Positions 1-9,371 of a stretch of 43,225 nucleotides of DNA are shown piece after piece. The translations under genes were made by a program, and so were the position numbers. Source of the stretch: Flammeovirgaceae bacterium UBA2338 (lineage in GTDB: Bacteria > Bacteroidota > Bacteroidia > Cytophagales > Cyclobacteriaceae); the NCBI GenBank assembly GCA_002344795.1, contig DDUM01000048.1, forward strand, positions 1 through 43,225. The letters are read 5' to 3'. The notes under the pieces are model-generated. The model had not been told where the DNA came from. It ran no database searches and saw only the letters and a program-made list of their open reading frames with translations. The first letter of the stretch is position 1. The number at the start of each line of letters is the position of its first letter.

Positions 1-51
1 TCCCGGATTGTTAGGATTGAACTGCGCAATTACTTCTTCTTTAGACGGCAT
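1..51 (-). CDS. N-terminal fragment of an unidentified protein (cut by window edge)
   Basis: An ATG on the minus strand at 51 opens a frame that runs off the left edge after 17 codons (MPSKEEVIAQFNPNNPG). It begins 8 bases after the stop of the sixA-like gene on the same strand, so the two are probably co-transcribed. The fragment is too short to assign to a family. No function is claimed. Confidence 0.55.
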   Translation of the reverse strand, partial: MPSKEEVIAQFNPNNPG

Positions 52-59
52 AATGTGGT

Positions 60-554
60 TTACTCTATTATAGATGGGTGTATATAGTTTTCAAAAGATC
101 CAATGTCCTCGGTTGCTTCTTCCCATTTTGAAATTTCAAAACGTATGCTGACGAGTCCGGCAGTTTCCATGTTGCCAATTTCAGCTTTGGTAAGGTGTTC
201 GGCAAAGTATGAGATATATGGATTATGACCGATTATCAAAATATTTTTGAAATCATCATCCAGGTGGGTGACAGTCTCCATGAGATTGCGGACAGAAGCT
301 TCATATAATTCCTCATTAATGGTAATTTCTGATTGTAAATTTAAAATCCCGTGAATAACGGTTGCGGTCGATTCTGCTCTTCTGGCGGCACTGGAAATGA
401 TCAAATCGACATCATAATTATTTTTTTTTAAAAAATGTCCGATTGTGGCAGCTTCCCGCATTCCGGTAGCGGTCAATTCGCGGTCTTTATCGTGTTGACT
501 ATGCTGTTTGTCAGCGGATTGCGCATGTCTCATGAGGTATAACCAACGTACCAT
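60..554 (-). CDS. sixA: SixA-like phosphohistidine phosphatase
   Basis: This is a 164-residue single-domain member of the histidine phosphatase (phosphoglycerate mutase-like) superfamily. The N-terminal LMRHAQSA motif carries the phospho-accepting His10. A second catalytic-pocket histidine lies in IIGHNPY (His110), and the arginine-rich SSAARRAESTA segment fits the phosphate pocket. The length matches SixA proteins, which remove phosphate from histidine residues of phosphotransfer proteins such as ArcB in E. coli. The real substrate here is unknown, and it could be another small-molecule phosphatase of the same fold. The gene is divergent from topA across about 112 bases and is followed 8 bases later by another minus-strand gene. 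A minus-strand TAGATTTG (566-559) matches the Bacteroidota -7 consensus but would give an almost leaderless transcript. Confidence 0.85.
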   Translation of the reverse strand: MVRWLYLMRHAQSADKQHSQHDKDRELTATGMREAATIGHFLKKNNYDVDLIISSAARRAESTATVIHGILNLQSEITINEELYEASVRNLMETVTHLDDDFKNILIIGHNPYISYFAEHLTKAEIGNMETAGLVSIRFEISKWEEATEDIGSFENYIHPSIIE

Positions 555-666
555 AAAACAAATCTAATCTTTTGATTGTTGGGCTCATAAGGATGGGCAA
601 CTAAAGCGTTCGAATTTGTTTATTTAAAAAAATGCAGATATTTGAAAATCTGGATTATATAAAATC

Positions 667-3006
667 ATGTCAAAAAACTTAGTTATTGTTGAATCACCCG
701 CAAAAGCAAAAACGATTGAGGGTTATCTGGGAAAGGATTTTAAAGTCACCTCTAGTATGGGGCATGTGCGTGATTTGACTAAAGGAAACAAAGCAATAGA
801 TATTGAAAATAATTATGCCCCTACTTATGATGTAAGCCCCGACAAGAAAGAGGTCATCAAGCAGCTCAAGAAGCTGGCAAAGGAGGCAGAAATGATCTAT
901 CTGGCCAGTGATGATGACCGCGAGGGAGAGGCTATTTCATGGCATTTAAAAGAAGTTCTTGATCTTAATGATAAAAATACAAGGCGCATTGTATTTACGG
1001 AGATTACTAAGAATGCGATAGACAATGCGATGAAAAACCCTCGTGGTATTGATATCGATCTGGTCGATGCACAACAGGCCAGAAGGGTACTTGACAGACT
1101 TGTTGGGTTTGAGTTGTCGCCTATTTTATGGAAGAAGATAGGCACAGGCCTATCTGCAGGAAGAGTGCAGTCTGTGGCTGTACGATTGGTGGTCGAGCGC
1201 GAAAGAGATATAGAAAAGTTTGAGAGTAAGTCTACTTTCAAAGTTTCTGCTGTATTTGATCTTGGGAAAGGGAAACAATTGGTTGCAGACCTTGCAGAAA
1301 AGCTTCCAACAGAGAAAGAAGCCCTTGAATTTGTAACCTCTTGTAAAGGCGCAAAATTTTCTATCATCGATTTGCAAAAAAAGCCTGCAAAGAAAACACC
1401 TTCTCCTCCGTTTACTACTTCTACCTTGCAGCAAGAAGCAGGCAGGAAACTAAGTTTCTCAGTGATTCAAACCATGATGGTGGCACAGAAGCTATATGAG
1501 GCTGGTAAGATATCCTACATGAGAACGGATTCATTGAATCTCTCCAATGACGCTGTGAAGAGTGCGACTGAACAAATTGGTAGCGCCTTTGGAAAAGAGT
1601 TTATTAAAACACGCAAGTTTAAAACGAAGTCATCAGGAGCACAGGAAGCGCATGAGGCCATCAGGCCAACTGACTTTTCCGTTACTGACCCAAAGATGGA
1701 TCGCAATGCAAAACGCTTGTATGAATTAATCTGGAAGCGTGCCATAGCTTCGCAAATGGCAGATGCTGAATTGGAACGCACCACGGCAACCATAGGTATC
1801 TCCACCAATCCAAAAACCCTTACGGCAACCGGTGAGGTGATTAAGTTTGAAGGTTTCTTAAAAGTATACATGGAGTCGAAAGACGATGATGAGGAGGAAG
1901 CTGACGAGGAGAGTGGAAAGATGTTGCCACCATTAAAGGTAGGGCAGGATCTGAAGCTGGACGAGATGAAAGCCACTGAAAGTTTCAGCAGACACCCACC
2001 CCGGTTTACTGAAGCAAGTTTGGTGAAGAAATTAGAAGAACTTGGAATTGGCCGGCCTTCCACTTATGCACCTACTATTTCTACGGTGCAAAAAAGAGGA
2101 TATGTAGTGAAGGAGTCCAGGGAAGGAACGGAAAGAAAGTATCAGGTGATTACCCTGAATAAGGATAAGGTAGAAACAAAAACAGCACAGGAGATTACAG
2201 GTGCTGAAAAGAATAAACTATTTCCTACCAACACTGCCATGATCGTAAATGATTTTCTGGTGGAGCACTTTCCTGATATTACCGACTATTCCTTTACGGC
2301 CAATATTGAAAAGGATTTCGATGAGATTGCGAGTGGTAATCTGAAGTGGCAAAAGATGATCGATCAGTTTTATAAGCCATTTCACAGCACAGTGGAGGAT
2401 ACTGAAAAAGTAGAACGCTCATCTGTAGCCAATAAAACTAGAGAATTAGGTGTAGACCCCAAGACAGGCCTCAACGTGTATGCCAAGCTGGGTAAGTATG
2501 GCGCTTACGTTCAATTGGGAGAAAATCCTGAGGACGGTAAAGAGAAAAAACCGAAGTTTGCAAGTTTGCGACAAGGTCAGTTTATTGAAAATCTTACCCT
2601 TAAAGATGCAACAGTACTTCTTAAGCTCCCTCGGCAAATGGGGGAATTTGAAGAGTTGCCTGTGGTAGTTAATATAGGTCGGTTTGGCCCCTATGTACTG
2701 CATGACAAAAAATTTGTTTCCATACCCAAGGATGAAGACCCTTACACCATCACCTATGAAAGGGCGGTGGAGTTGATCAAAGAGAAGCGGATTGCCGATG
2801 CCAATAAGATGATTAAGGTGTTTGATGAAAACCCAGACATTCAGATATTGAACGGTCGATGGGGTCCTTACATTAAAGCTGGGAAAAAGAACGTAAAGAT
2901 TCCGAAAGACAGAGAACCTGCTGATCTTACCCTGGAAGAATGTATTGAATTGGCTGAAAAAGCTCCTGAAAAGAAAGGCCGATTTACAAAGAAGAAAAAG
3001 CAATAA
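667..3006 (+). CDS. topA: DNA topoisomerase I
   Basis: This is a type IA topoisomerase of 779 residues, which relaxes negative supercoils by transient cleavage of one strand. The TOPRIM domain is at the N-terminus (VESPAKAKTI, then the acidic DDDREGE metal site). The active-site tyrosine is Tyr284 in the SYMRTDS motif, followed by the EAHEAIRPT and GIGRPSTYAPT core motifs. The C-terminal third holds topoisomerase C-terminal repeat modules with G-R-x-GPY-like patterns (KLGKYGAYV, NIGRFGPYV, NGRWGPYI) rather than zinc ribbons, as is usual in this phylum. The protein ends in a lysine-rich tail (GRFTKKKKQ). It is complete, housekeeping, and has no obvious oddity. The S9 peptidase gene follows 58 bases downstream. 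Confidence 0.97.
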   Translation: MSKNLVIVESPAKAKTIEGYLGKDFKVTSSMGHVRDLTKGNKAIDIENNYAPTYDVSPDKKEVIKQLKKLAKEAEMIYLASDDDREGEAISWHLKEVLDLNDKNTRRIVFTEITKNAIDNAMKNPRGIDIDLVDAQQARRVLDRLVGFELSPILWKKIGTGLSAGRVQSVAVRLVVERERDIEKFESKSTFKVSAVFDLGKGKQLVADLAEKLPTEKEALEFVTSCKGAKFSIIDLQKKPAKKTPSPPFTTSTLQQEAGRKLSFSVIQTMMVAQKLYEAGKISYMRTDSLNLSNDAVKSATEQIGSAFGKEFIKTRKFKTKSSGAQEAHEAIRPTDFSVTDPKMDRNAKRLYELIWKRAIASQMADAELERTTATIGISTNPKTLTATGEVIKFEGFLKVYMESKDDDEEEADEESGKMLPPLKVGQDLKLDEMKATESFSRHPPRFTEASLVKKLEELGIGRPSTYAPTISTVQKRGYVVKESREGTERKYQVITLNKDKVETKTAQEITGAEKNKLFPTNTAMIVNDFLVEHFPDITDYSFTANIEKDFDEIASGNLKWQKMIDQFYKPFHSTVEDTEKVERSSVANKTRELGVDPKTGLNVYAKLGKYGAYVQLGENPEDGKEKKPKFASLRQGQFIENLTLKDATVLLKLPRQMGEFEELPVVVNIGRFGPYVLHDKKFVSIPKDEDPYTITYERAVELIKEKRIADANKMIKVFDENPDIQILNGRWGPYIKAGKKNVKIPKDREPADLTLEECIELAEKAPEKKGRFTKKKKQ

Positions 3007-3064
3007 CCCACATCTTCGGTCTTTTAGTTTTAGCTTTCTTATATTCGAGAAAAGCTTAACTACT

Positions 3065-5104
3065 ATGAGGATAATAGTCTTTATTCTGTCATCGTTGGCA
3101 GTGCATTTTGCCTGTGCCCAAACACTGGATCAATTTCTTAGCCACCCTGTCAGTTCGGGTCTTGCTTATTCTGCTAATGGGCAATTGGCCTGGATCGTTA
3201 ATGATCAGGGTCAGCGAAATATTTTTATTCGATCAAATGGCACTACTCAACAATTAACCCGGTATGCGGAGGATGATGGTCAGGAGTTGTCAGACTTATT
3301 GTTTTCCAGCAATGGAAACCTGCTGGTGTATGTACGTGGTGGAGCTGCGAACCGATATGGGCAAAACCCCAATCCGGCCAGTATGGTGGAGGGTGCAGAA
3401 CAAGCCATTTGGTGTATAGCTACAACACCCGGCAGCGAGCCCTTTCGATTGGCCAATGGAAGCAATCCTATTCTTGTAGGAAATAACAAAATAGTGTTTA
3501 GTCGTGGAGGACAGCTGTTCACCATTGCATTAGAAAAAAATTCCCTTCCTGAGCCACTCTTTAGTGCAAGAGGAAGTAACGGAAGCCAATCTCTATCCCC
3601 GGATGGTTCAAGAATTTTGTTTGTGAGCGACCGTGGTGACCATGCATTCATCGGTGTTTATCATTTAACTAACAAAAAAATACAATGGATTGCTCCTGAT
3701 ATAGGAAACGATGCATTTCCAGTGTGGTCACCCGATGGGAAAAAGATAGGATTTTTGAGAATGCCAGGAACGAGAGTGGATGAATTGCCTGATCTTACGG
3801 GTGGTGTTAAATTTTCTGTGTGGGTAGCAGATGCTACGTTAGGTAAAGCCTCATCGATTTGGGATTCGCCTGCTGATGATGGTGGGTTTGCGCAATATTA
3901 TTCATCAACACCCCTTTCTTGGTCTAAATCAAATAGAATATTATTCTTCTCTGAACACGAAGGCTGGAATCATGTGTACGCGATTGACCCTGATGGATCA
4001 AATTTAAAAGACATTACACCTGGAGATGGAATAGTAGAAAGTTATAGTTATAATGAAGATGAGACTTCCATTTATTTTGATGGTAATCGCGAAGATGTAG
4101 ACAGAAGACATATTTGGATGAGTAACGTAAAGGAGGGTAAGCCTGTTGCTATTACTTCAGGAGTGGGAATTGAAATGTATCCGCAATGGGCAATTGGTTC
4201 CTTGTACTGCTTTCAGTCTACCTATAACACCTCATTAACTTTGATGCGTTACGATTCCAAAACGAAAAATTTAGAATCCATTGACCGGAAGGTGGGCGCT
4301 TCATTTTCATCCAAAGGTTTTGTGATGCCTGAGCAAGTGATCATGAAAGCGGCAGATGGCACCACCGTTCATGGACAGCTTTTTATCGATAGAAAACAAA
4401 AAGGAAAAAAGCCGGGATTGGTGTTTATGCATGGCGGACCCATCCGACAAATGTTGTTGGGCTTTCATTATAGTGAATACTACATCAATGCCTACGCATT
4501 CAATCAACACCTCGCCAGTCAGGGTTATGCTGTGCTTTCGGTGAATTATAGAGATGGAATTGGTTACGGGAGGGACTTTCGAAGAGCAAAAGACCAGGGG
4601 CCACGTGGTGCCAGTGAGTATCAGGATGTGGTGGCTGCAGGAAACTATTTAAAAACATTACAAGAAGTAGATCCCGCTAAAATCGGATTGTGGGGTGGTT
4701 CTTATGGTGGATACCTTACTGCTATGGGTTTAGCAAGAAATCCTGAGTTGTTTAAGGCAGGAGTAGATTTGCATGGAGTGCATGATTGGGCTTTCCGGGC
4801 CCGTGAATTTTCACCTGGTGGATCGTGGGGCATTGGTGAGAAGGACATGGCACTAGCGTACCAATCTTCACCAGTGAGTGACTTATCAAAATGGACTGCT
4901 CCTGTTTTGTTTGTACACGGTGATGACGATAGAAATGTATTGTTTCAGCAGACCATTGATCTGGCCGAGAAACTTCGCGACAAAAAAGTGGATATAGAAA
5001 TTTTGGTGCTGCCTGATGAGGTACATGGTTTTCTCAGGTATGAAAGCTGGAAGCAGGTATTTGATGCTACCAAAGATTTCTTTGATAGAAAATTGAAAAA
5101 GTAA
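3065..5104 (+). CDS. Exported S9 family (prolyl oligopeptidase-like) peptidase
   Basis: This is a 679-residue exported serine peptidase of the DPP4/acylaminoacyl-peptidase type. I chose the ATG at 3065 because it gives a clean signal peptide (MRIIVFILSSLAVHFACAQ). The earlier in-frame start at 2945 would overlap topA and put 40 charged residues before it. The first half is a WD40-like beta-propeller with repeated 'SPDG'-type blades (LSPDGSRILF, WSPDGKKIGF). The C-terminal alpha/beta-hydrolase carries the catalytic triad Ser546 (GGSYGG), Asp622 (HGDDDRNV) and His654 (EVHGF). It probably cleaves peptides in the periplasm. Its stop codon directly abuts the ATG of the sirtuin gene with no bases between, so the two are likely translationally coupled. 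Confidence 0.93.
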   Translation: MRIIVFILSSLAVHFACAQTLDQFLSHPVSSGLAYSANGQLAWIVNDQGQRNIFIRSNGTTQQLTRYAEDDGQELSDLLFSSNGNLLVYVRGGAANRYGQNPNPASMVEGAEQAIWCIATTPGSEPFRLANGSNPILVGNNKIVFSRGGQLFTIALEKNSLPEPLFSARGSNGSQSLSPDGSRILFVSDRGDHAFIGVYHLTNKKIQWIAPDIGNDAFPVWSPDGKKIGFLRMPGTRVDELPDLTGGVKFSVWVADATLGKASSIWDSPADDGGFAQYYSSTPLSWSKSNRILFFSEHEGWNHVYAIDPDGSNLKDITPGDGIVESYSYNEDETSIYFDGNREDVDRRHIWMSNVKEGKPVAITSGVGIEMYPQWAIGSLYCFQSTYNTSLTLMRYDSKTKNLESIDRKVGASFSSKGFVMPEQVIMKAADGTTVHGQLFIDRKQKGKKPGLVFMHGGPIRQMLLGFHYSEYYINAYAFNQHLASQGYAVLSVNYRDGIGYGRDFRRAKDQGPRGASEYQDVVAAGNYLKTLQEVDPAKIGLWGGSYGGYLTAMGLARNPELFKAGVDLHGVHDWAFRAREFSPGGSWGIGEKDMALAYQSSPVSDLSKWTAPVLFVHGDDDRNVLFQQTIDLAEKLRDKKVDIEILVLPDEVHGFLRYESWKQVFDATKDFFDRKLKK

Positions 5105-5791
5105 ATGAAGAAACTGGTTGCGCTTACAGGCGCAGGGGTAAGTGCAGAAAGCGGTATCCCTACTTTTCGTGATGCAGGTGGATTATGGGAAGGCTATGAT
5201 GTAATGGAAGTGGCTACACCAGAAGGTTGGGCAAAGAACCCTTCTTTGGTTTTAGAGTTTTATAATCAGAGAAGAAAGAAAGCATTGGAAGTACAACCCA
5301 ATCAGGGACACAAAGTACTGGCTGAATTGGAGAATGATTTTGATGTAACCATTATTACTTAAAATGTAGATAACCTCCATGAAAAAGCGGGGTCAACACA
5401 TGTGGTTCATCTTCATGGTAGCTTGTTTGAATCGAGAAGTAGTGTGGATGAACAATTGGTTTATCCAATTAATGGATGGGAACTTAAGTTGGGTGATCGG
5501 TGCGAACGGGGTACTCAACTGCGACCCAATATAGTTTGGTTTGGGGAGTTGGTTTACAAAATGGAAGAAGCGGTGGAGTATGCCATGCAAGCAGATGTTT
5601 TTATTGTGGTAGGAACTTCTTTACAGGTATATCCGGCTGCCAGTCTCATTCAATATACTAGAAAAGATACTCAAAGAATTATTGTTGACCCTAAAAAACC
5701 TGACTATGGCATTGGTGAGGATATTCTATTCGTTGAAGAGGGTGGAAGTACAGGAATGGAAAAAGTGAAGAAGATGCTGCTGAATCAATGA
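5105..5791 (+). pseudogene. cobB: Sir2-family NAD-dependent deacylase, interrupted by an in-frame TAA
   Basis: The reading frame encodes a 228-codon sirtuin but has a TAA at codon 86 (5360-5362). Before the stop are the NAD-binding motifs GAGVSAESGIPTFRD and GLWEGY. After it the same frame resumes with NVDNLHEKAGS, the HLHGS motif with the catalytic His104, and QLRPNIVWFGE. Sirtuins have T-Q-N-x-D-N-L-H here, so TAA stands exactly where the invariant glutamine codon CAA is expected: a single C-to-T change with no frameshift. The family would deacylate lysines using NAD. The downstream part has a GTG at 5402 but lacks the NAD-binding half. It appears to be of the Bacteroidota type lacking the four zinc cysteines. 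It is either a very recent pseudogene or an assembly/sequencing error. It ends 7 bases inside the convergent dehydrogenase gene. Confidence 0.88.
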
Positions 5792-6882
5792 CCTGAAAAA
5801 GGTATGCCCGTGTGTATTGAAATGGCTTTCAAATCAGATATCACAGTGGCATTCAAGGGGATGCCTTCTTTTTTTCTTTTGATTTCTTCCTGATGTTCTG
5901 GATCTCCCGGGATGAGTACTGCCTCAATGCCCTTGGCTGGTTTTGTATTTCGCATCACTGAAATCCACTCGTCAATCCTTTTCTTGAATTCAATTACATC
6001 CATAAAACCATCGATCTCCATAGCACCAAAGAAATGACCGATCCCTTTACCTACACTTCTGGTAGGTATTTCCTGTCGGAGTGCAAATGGGGGAGCGAAT
6101 GGCCCCCAGTTGGCGCCACTTAATACAGCAGTAAGAATGTCGACCATGGAGGCCAATGCGTAACCTTTATGCCCGCCAAGTGCTCTCGTTGAACCGAGTG
6201 GGAGTAAGGCCCCTCCATTGATCATGTCCTCTGGTTGGGTACTTAAATTTCCATCTTTATCAGCAATCCATCCTTCGGGCACCTCTTCTTTTTGTCGTTT
6301 TGCGATTTCTATCTTACCGTAAGCTGCAGCACTCGTTGCCAGATCAATCACTACAGGTGGTTCTTTGTATCCGGGAAATGCAATAGCGATGGGGTTGGTG
6401 CCCAACATACGTTCTGCACCCCATAGTGGAGCCACCAGTTTAGTGGTATTCGTCATCGACCAGCCAATCATATCTCTTTTTAATGCTTCTAATGAGTAAT
6501 AACCTGCAATGCCATAGTGATTAGAATTGCAAACTGAAACCCAGCCCGACCCATGTTTTTCTGCTTTGTCCATCGCCATTTCGTTGGCGTAATGACCCAC
6601 CACTAAGCCTAGCCCATTATCACCATCTACGGTGGCAACACTTTTCTTTTCTCTGGCAATACTGATTTTAGGATTGGGGTTGATCAGTCCTTCTGATAAT
6701 AAACCAACATAACTATACAATCTGGCGACACCGTGAGAATCTATACCTCGGATATCGGAAAGCGCCAGGATCTTTGCAGCGAGAGCCGCGTGATCTTTGG
6801 GTATTCCAAAATAAGTAAAAACCTCGATTGTAAAATTGAGGAGGTATTCAGGTTGAAATTTTTGATTCGAATTTGTATCCAC
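5785..6882 (-). CDS. Malate/L-lactate dehydrogenase family (Ldh_2) oxidoreductase
   Basis: This is a 365-residue NAD(P)-dependent oxidoreductase of the Ldh_2 family, which includes YlbC-type malate/lactate, ureidoglycolate and sulfolactate dehydrogenases and is unrelated to classical Rossmann malate dehydrogenase. The family signature GIDSHGVARLYSY is near residue 55, followed by VDGDNGLGLVVGHYA, SNHYGIAGYY and GTNPIAIAFPG. The C-terminal part has LGGHKGYALASMVDILTAVL. The length is typical of the family. The substrate cannot be assigned from sequence. It lies 4 bases downstream of the TlpA-like gene on the same strand, so they probably share a transcript. Its 3' end overlaps the convergent sirtuin by 7 bases. 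Confidence 0.9.
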   Translation of the reverse strand: MDTNSNQKFQPEYLLNFTIEVFTYFGIPKDHAALAAKILALSDIRGIDSHGVARLYSYVGLLSEGLINPNPKISIAREKKSVATVDGDNGLGLVVGHYANEMAMDKAEKHGSGWVSVCNSNHYGIAGYYSLEALKRDMIGWSMTNTTKLVAPLWGAERMLGTNPIAIAFPGYKEPPVVIDLATSAAAYGKIEIAKRQKEEVPEGWIADKDGNLSTQPEDMINGGALLPLGSTRALGGHKGYALASMVDILTAVLSGANWGPFAPPFALRQEIPTRSVGKGIGHFFGAMEIDGFMDVIEFKKRIDEWISVMRNTKPAKGIEAVLIPGDPEHQEEIKRKKEGIPLNATVISDLKAISIHTGIPFSGH

Positions 6883-6886
6883 CGAT

Positions 6887-7474
6887 TTACTTTTCTGATT
6901 CTTCTTTCAAAAATTGGTAGAACCGATTGGTATTAAAATTTGTAGTCCCTACTTCTTTGGTTATAATTTTACCTTCCTTAGAGATTACAAATGTGGTTGG
7001 AATGGAGCGAACATTGAGTTGTTCTGTGAGATATCCGGAAGGCATGTAACCATTGAATGTATAATCTTTATCTTTTAAGTATTTGATAACTTTTGGAAGA
7101 TCCTTGTCTTTATCAATAGACAACATTACAAACACAACATTCGGATCATCCTCCATCTTCTCATAGAGCTTTTGAATAGTGGGCATTTCAGCTCTGCATG
7201 GGCCACACCAGGTTGCCCATAAGTTCAAAAAGACAACTTTGTTTTTAAATTGAGCAAAATCCAATCTATTGCCATTCAGATCTTTGATTTGAAAATCATA
7301 ATTAAAATTAATATCTTCTTCCACCATTTCAGCGGAAGCATTCATCAAACCTGTCTTTAGAACAGCAGATTGTGCCAAAAAAGAAATGCTGCTTAGAAGC
7401 CCGGTGAAATATAATGTGGCTACAATCAACACAGTTCCTGCCCAGGACTTCAAAAACTTAATTATTCTAGTCAT
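6887..7474 (-). CDS. TlpA/ResA-like thiol-disulfide oxidoreductase
   Basis: This is a 195-residue membrane-anchored thioredoxin-fold protein. An N-terminal hydrophobic segment (about residues 11-38) anchors or exports it. The AhpC/TSA-Redoxin domain begins near residue 58, and the active site is WATWCGPC with Cys90 and Cys93. The cis-proline loop is RSIPTTFVI. Members of this family keep periplasmic cysteines reduced, for example during cytochrome c maturation, but no cytochrome genes lie nearby. The gene precedes the Ldh_2 dehydrogenase by 4 bases. It is divergent from the TPR-like gene, with the shared upstream region at about 7475-7557. Confidence 0.92.
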   Translation of the reverse strand: MTRIIKFLKSWAGTVLIVATLYFTGLLSSISFLAQSAVLKTGLMNASAEMVEEDINFNYDFQIKDLNGNRLDFAQFKNKVVFLNLWATWCGPCRAEMPTIQKLYEKMEDDPNVVFVMLSIDKDKDLPKVIKYLKDKDYTFNGYMPSGYLTEQLNVRSIPTTFVISKEGKIITKEVGTTNFNTNRFYQFLKEESEK

Positions 7475-7480
7475 TCAGAT

Positions 7481-7488
7481 TAACTTTG
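7481..7488 (+). promoter_or_regulatory. Possible Bacteroidota -7 promoter element (TAACTTTG)
   Basis: TAACTTTG matches the Bacteroidota TAnnTTTG -7 consensus exactly and lies 69 bases before the ATG at 7558. A start site near 7495 would leave a leader of about 60 bases. It would also fall after the GTG at 7486, which supports 7558 as the true start. No convincing -33 TTTG is seen at the expected spacing. Confidence 0.4.
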
Positions 7489-7557
7489 GTGCGGTTATTG
7501 AAAAGTATTCAACAAAATCTCATTTATTGCTTAATTTGCTACAATTTACGTCACAAA

Positions 7558-9366
7558 ATGGTTCGAATCTTACTTACAACACTCTCTTTTCTTTCTCTTT
7601 TGTCACCTGCTTTTGGGCAAAAGGTGAAGTACAAAGATTTGTTTGTATTGCTGAATGCCAAGCAATACGATCAGGCAGAGCCCTTTTTACGCACCTATTT
7701 GGCTGAGAATGATGACAATCCTAATGCCTATCTGTTTATGGGTATCATCCTTCAGGAGAAAGCTGCCAATAATGATGTGCTGAAGCATACTGATATCATG
7801 ATCAATAACCTCGATTCAGCTGTTATTTATTATGATAAGGCGTATAAGCAGATGACTGAAAAGGAGATCAAACGCAATGATGAATACTATCAGGCTTACA
7901 ACAGACGAGATCTACGGACAGGCAAGTTTGGTGTGAAGTTATCTGACGTACAGTTTGATATCGAGAAAAAAATAGAAGCCCTTAAAGAAAGGAAAGTACT
8001 GGTGGGCGAATTGAAAACTCACTATGATAATGCGGAGGCACAATATGCGAAAGCTCAATTTCTTTATAAGGATATTCAATTGAAATACGGGAATGAAAAA
8101 ACCCTTTTTCTACGATCGGATGCAAGCACGATTGTAAATCTGAAACGTATTACTCATGTTTTTGATTCGAGCATACTGGCCTTTAAAAGCTATAAAGACA
8201 TTTCTTCCACTTTCGGTAATACAGGATATAACCAGGAATTGGATTTGAAAGAAATTACCAGCCTGGAGAAAGACGGAACCTCAACACCAGATTTTATGCA
8301 GGATAAGTTAGTCCTATGGGACTTTAAACGATGGACTGACAATACAATTGCAGGTATAGAGAAAGAGGTTTTGCCGATGAGAGAAAACCTTATTTCGTAT
8401 GATATTGAGATCAATAAACTAAGAGAGAAGCTAAAGCAGGATTCTGTTTCTGTAAAGAACGACCTAACGAAGTTGGTAGACAAAATACTTTATAATCAGC
8501 TTAAGAAATACGATCCTAACCCCATGCCCATGGATGTATTTGGGATGAAGATTGCGGAATTGGAGTATTTGTCGGAGTTGATTAACAACAGACCCTTTAG
8601 GGATTCATCCAATATCAAATTGAAATTAGGGCTCATTGAGAAGGAGTTGAAAGAAATTAAAAAATTGGATAGTGTTTCCACCAAGTTGTCCAATCGTGAT
8701 TTGGAGGCCGATGCTTTGGATTACAATCATTTTGTGAGCAGAGCTTATGGAACACCTGCTGTATTGAAAAGTCTGGTCAAGACGACAAAAGATTTTGCTG
8801 ATCGAGAAAAAGAAAGAAAGGAAAAGGAGTCCGGGAGATTGTCTGATGCATTGCGTTGGATGGTAACGGAGGCAGATTCTATTCCATTGTTTATGGAAGT
8901 CTCTGACAATAGTAAGTTCAAGCCATTGATTCTCGTTGAAGATAAGTTTACGGCTGGATTTCAATTCGCAGACACAGTAGCAACAGGCTATTTTTCTACG
9001 ATTAACGCAGCAAGAAAAGGAGGGGTAAATGTCTCATTTCCAATTGATAACAAGGTGTTTACCAGAGGGAAATTACCCGTAACCAAGGCACTTTCCACTT
9101 CAGATGAGAATGGACAAGTTTTTTACATATTGTTCTATTCGGAAGAAAAGGTGGGGAATAAATTTCCAGCAACAATGGCTAAAATATACCGCACGGATGG
9201 CTTGGCCTGGAGTAGTAATTTTTCATATGAACTGCTACCCGTGGAAGTTTCCTTTCAAGTAGAATCTGGTGAGGTAGCGGTAAAGACATCTAATCCTGCT
9301 GGTGAAAGCAAGATGGTCTTTATCGATAAGAACGGAAAACGAAAGAACGTGAATAACGAGGAATAG
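7558..9366 (+). CDS. Exported TPR-like protein of unknown function
   Basis: This is a 602-residue protein with a signal peptide (MVRILLTTLSFLSLLSPAFGQ). I chose the ATG at 7558 because the longer frame from the GTG at 7486 adds 24 residues before this signal and would start upstream of the likely promoter. Residues about 25-90 look like a tetratricopeptide pair (ALLNAKQYDQAEPFLRTYL pattern, then AYLFMGIILQEKA). The middle (about 130-430) is lysine- and glutamate-rich helix with coiled-coil potential. The last 150 residues are predicted beta-rich. I do not recognise a named family beyond this. It stands alone between a divergent and a convergent neighbour, so context gives no function. Confidence 0.8.
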   Translation: MVRILLTTLSFLSLLSPAFGQKVKYKDLFVLLNAKQYDQAEPFLRTYLAENDDNPNAYLFMGIILQEKAANNDVLKHTDIMINNLDSAVIYYDKAYKQMTEKEIKRNDEYYQAYNRRDLRTGKFGVKLSDVQFDIEKKIEALKERKVLVGELKTHYDNAEAQYAKAQFLYKDIQLKYGNEKTLFLRSDASTIVNLKRITHVFDSSILAFKSYKDISSTFGNTGYNQELDLKEITSLEKDGTSTPDFMQDKLVLWDFKRWTDNTIAGIEKEVLPMRENLISYDIEINKLREKLKQDSVSVKNDLTKLVDKILYNQLKKYDPNPMPMDVFGMKIAELEYLSELINNRPFRDSSNIKLKLGLIEKELKEIKKLDSVSTKLSNRDLEADALDYNHFVSRAYGTPAVLKSLVKTTKDFADREKERKEKESGRLSDALRWMVTEADSIPLFMEVSDNSKFKPLILVEDKFTAGFQFADTVATGYFSTINAARKGGVNVSFPIDNKVFTRGKLPVTKALSTSDENGQVFYILFYSEEKVGNKFPATMAKIYRTDGLAWSSNFSYELLPVEVSFQVESGEVAVKTSNPAGESKMVFIDKNGKRKNVNNEE

Positions 9367-9371
9367 TTTTC

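Noticed and set aside
2945..3064. Upstream in-frame start for the S9 peptidase inside topA
   Set aside because: It would add 40 charged residues before a clear signal peptide that starts at the ATG at 3065.
5360..5362. Reassigned stop codon (TAA read as Gln)
   Set aside because: All other genes in the window end normally with TAA, TAG or TGA and no second gene shows an internal TAA, so a local mutation or error is simpler.
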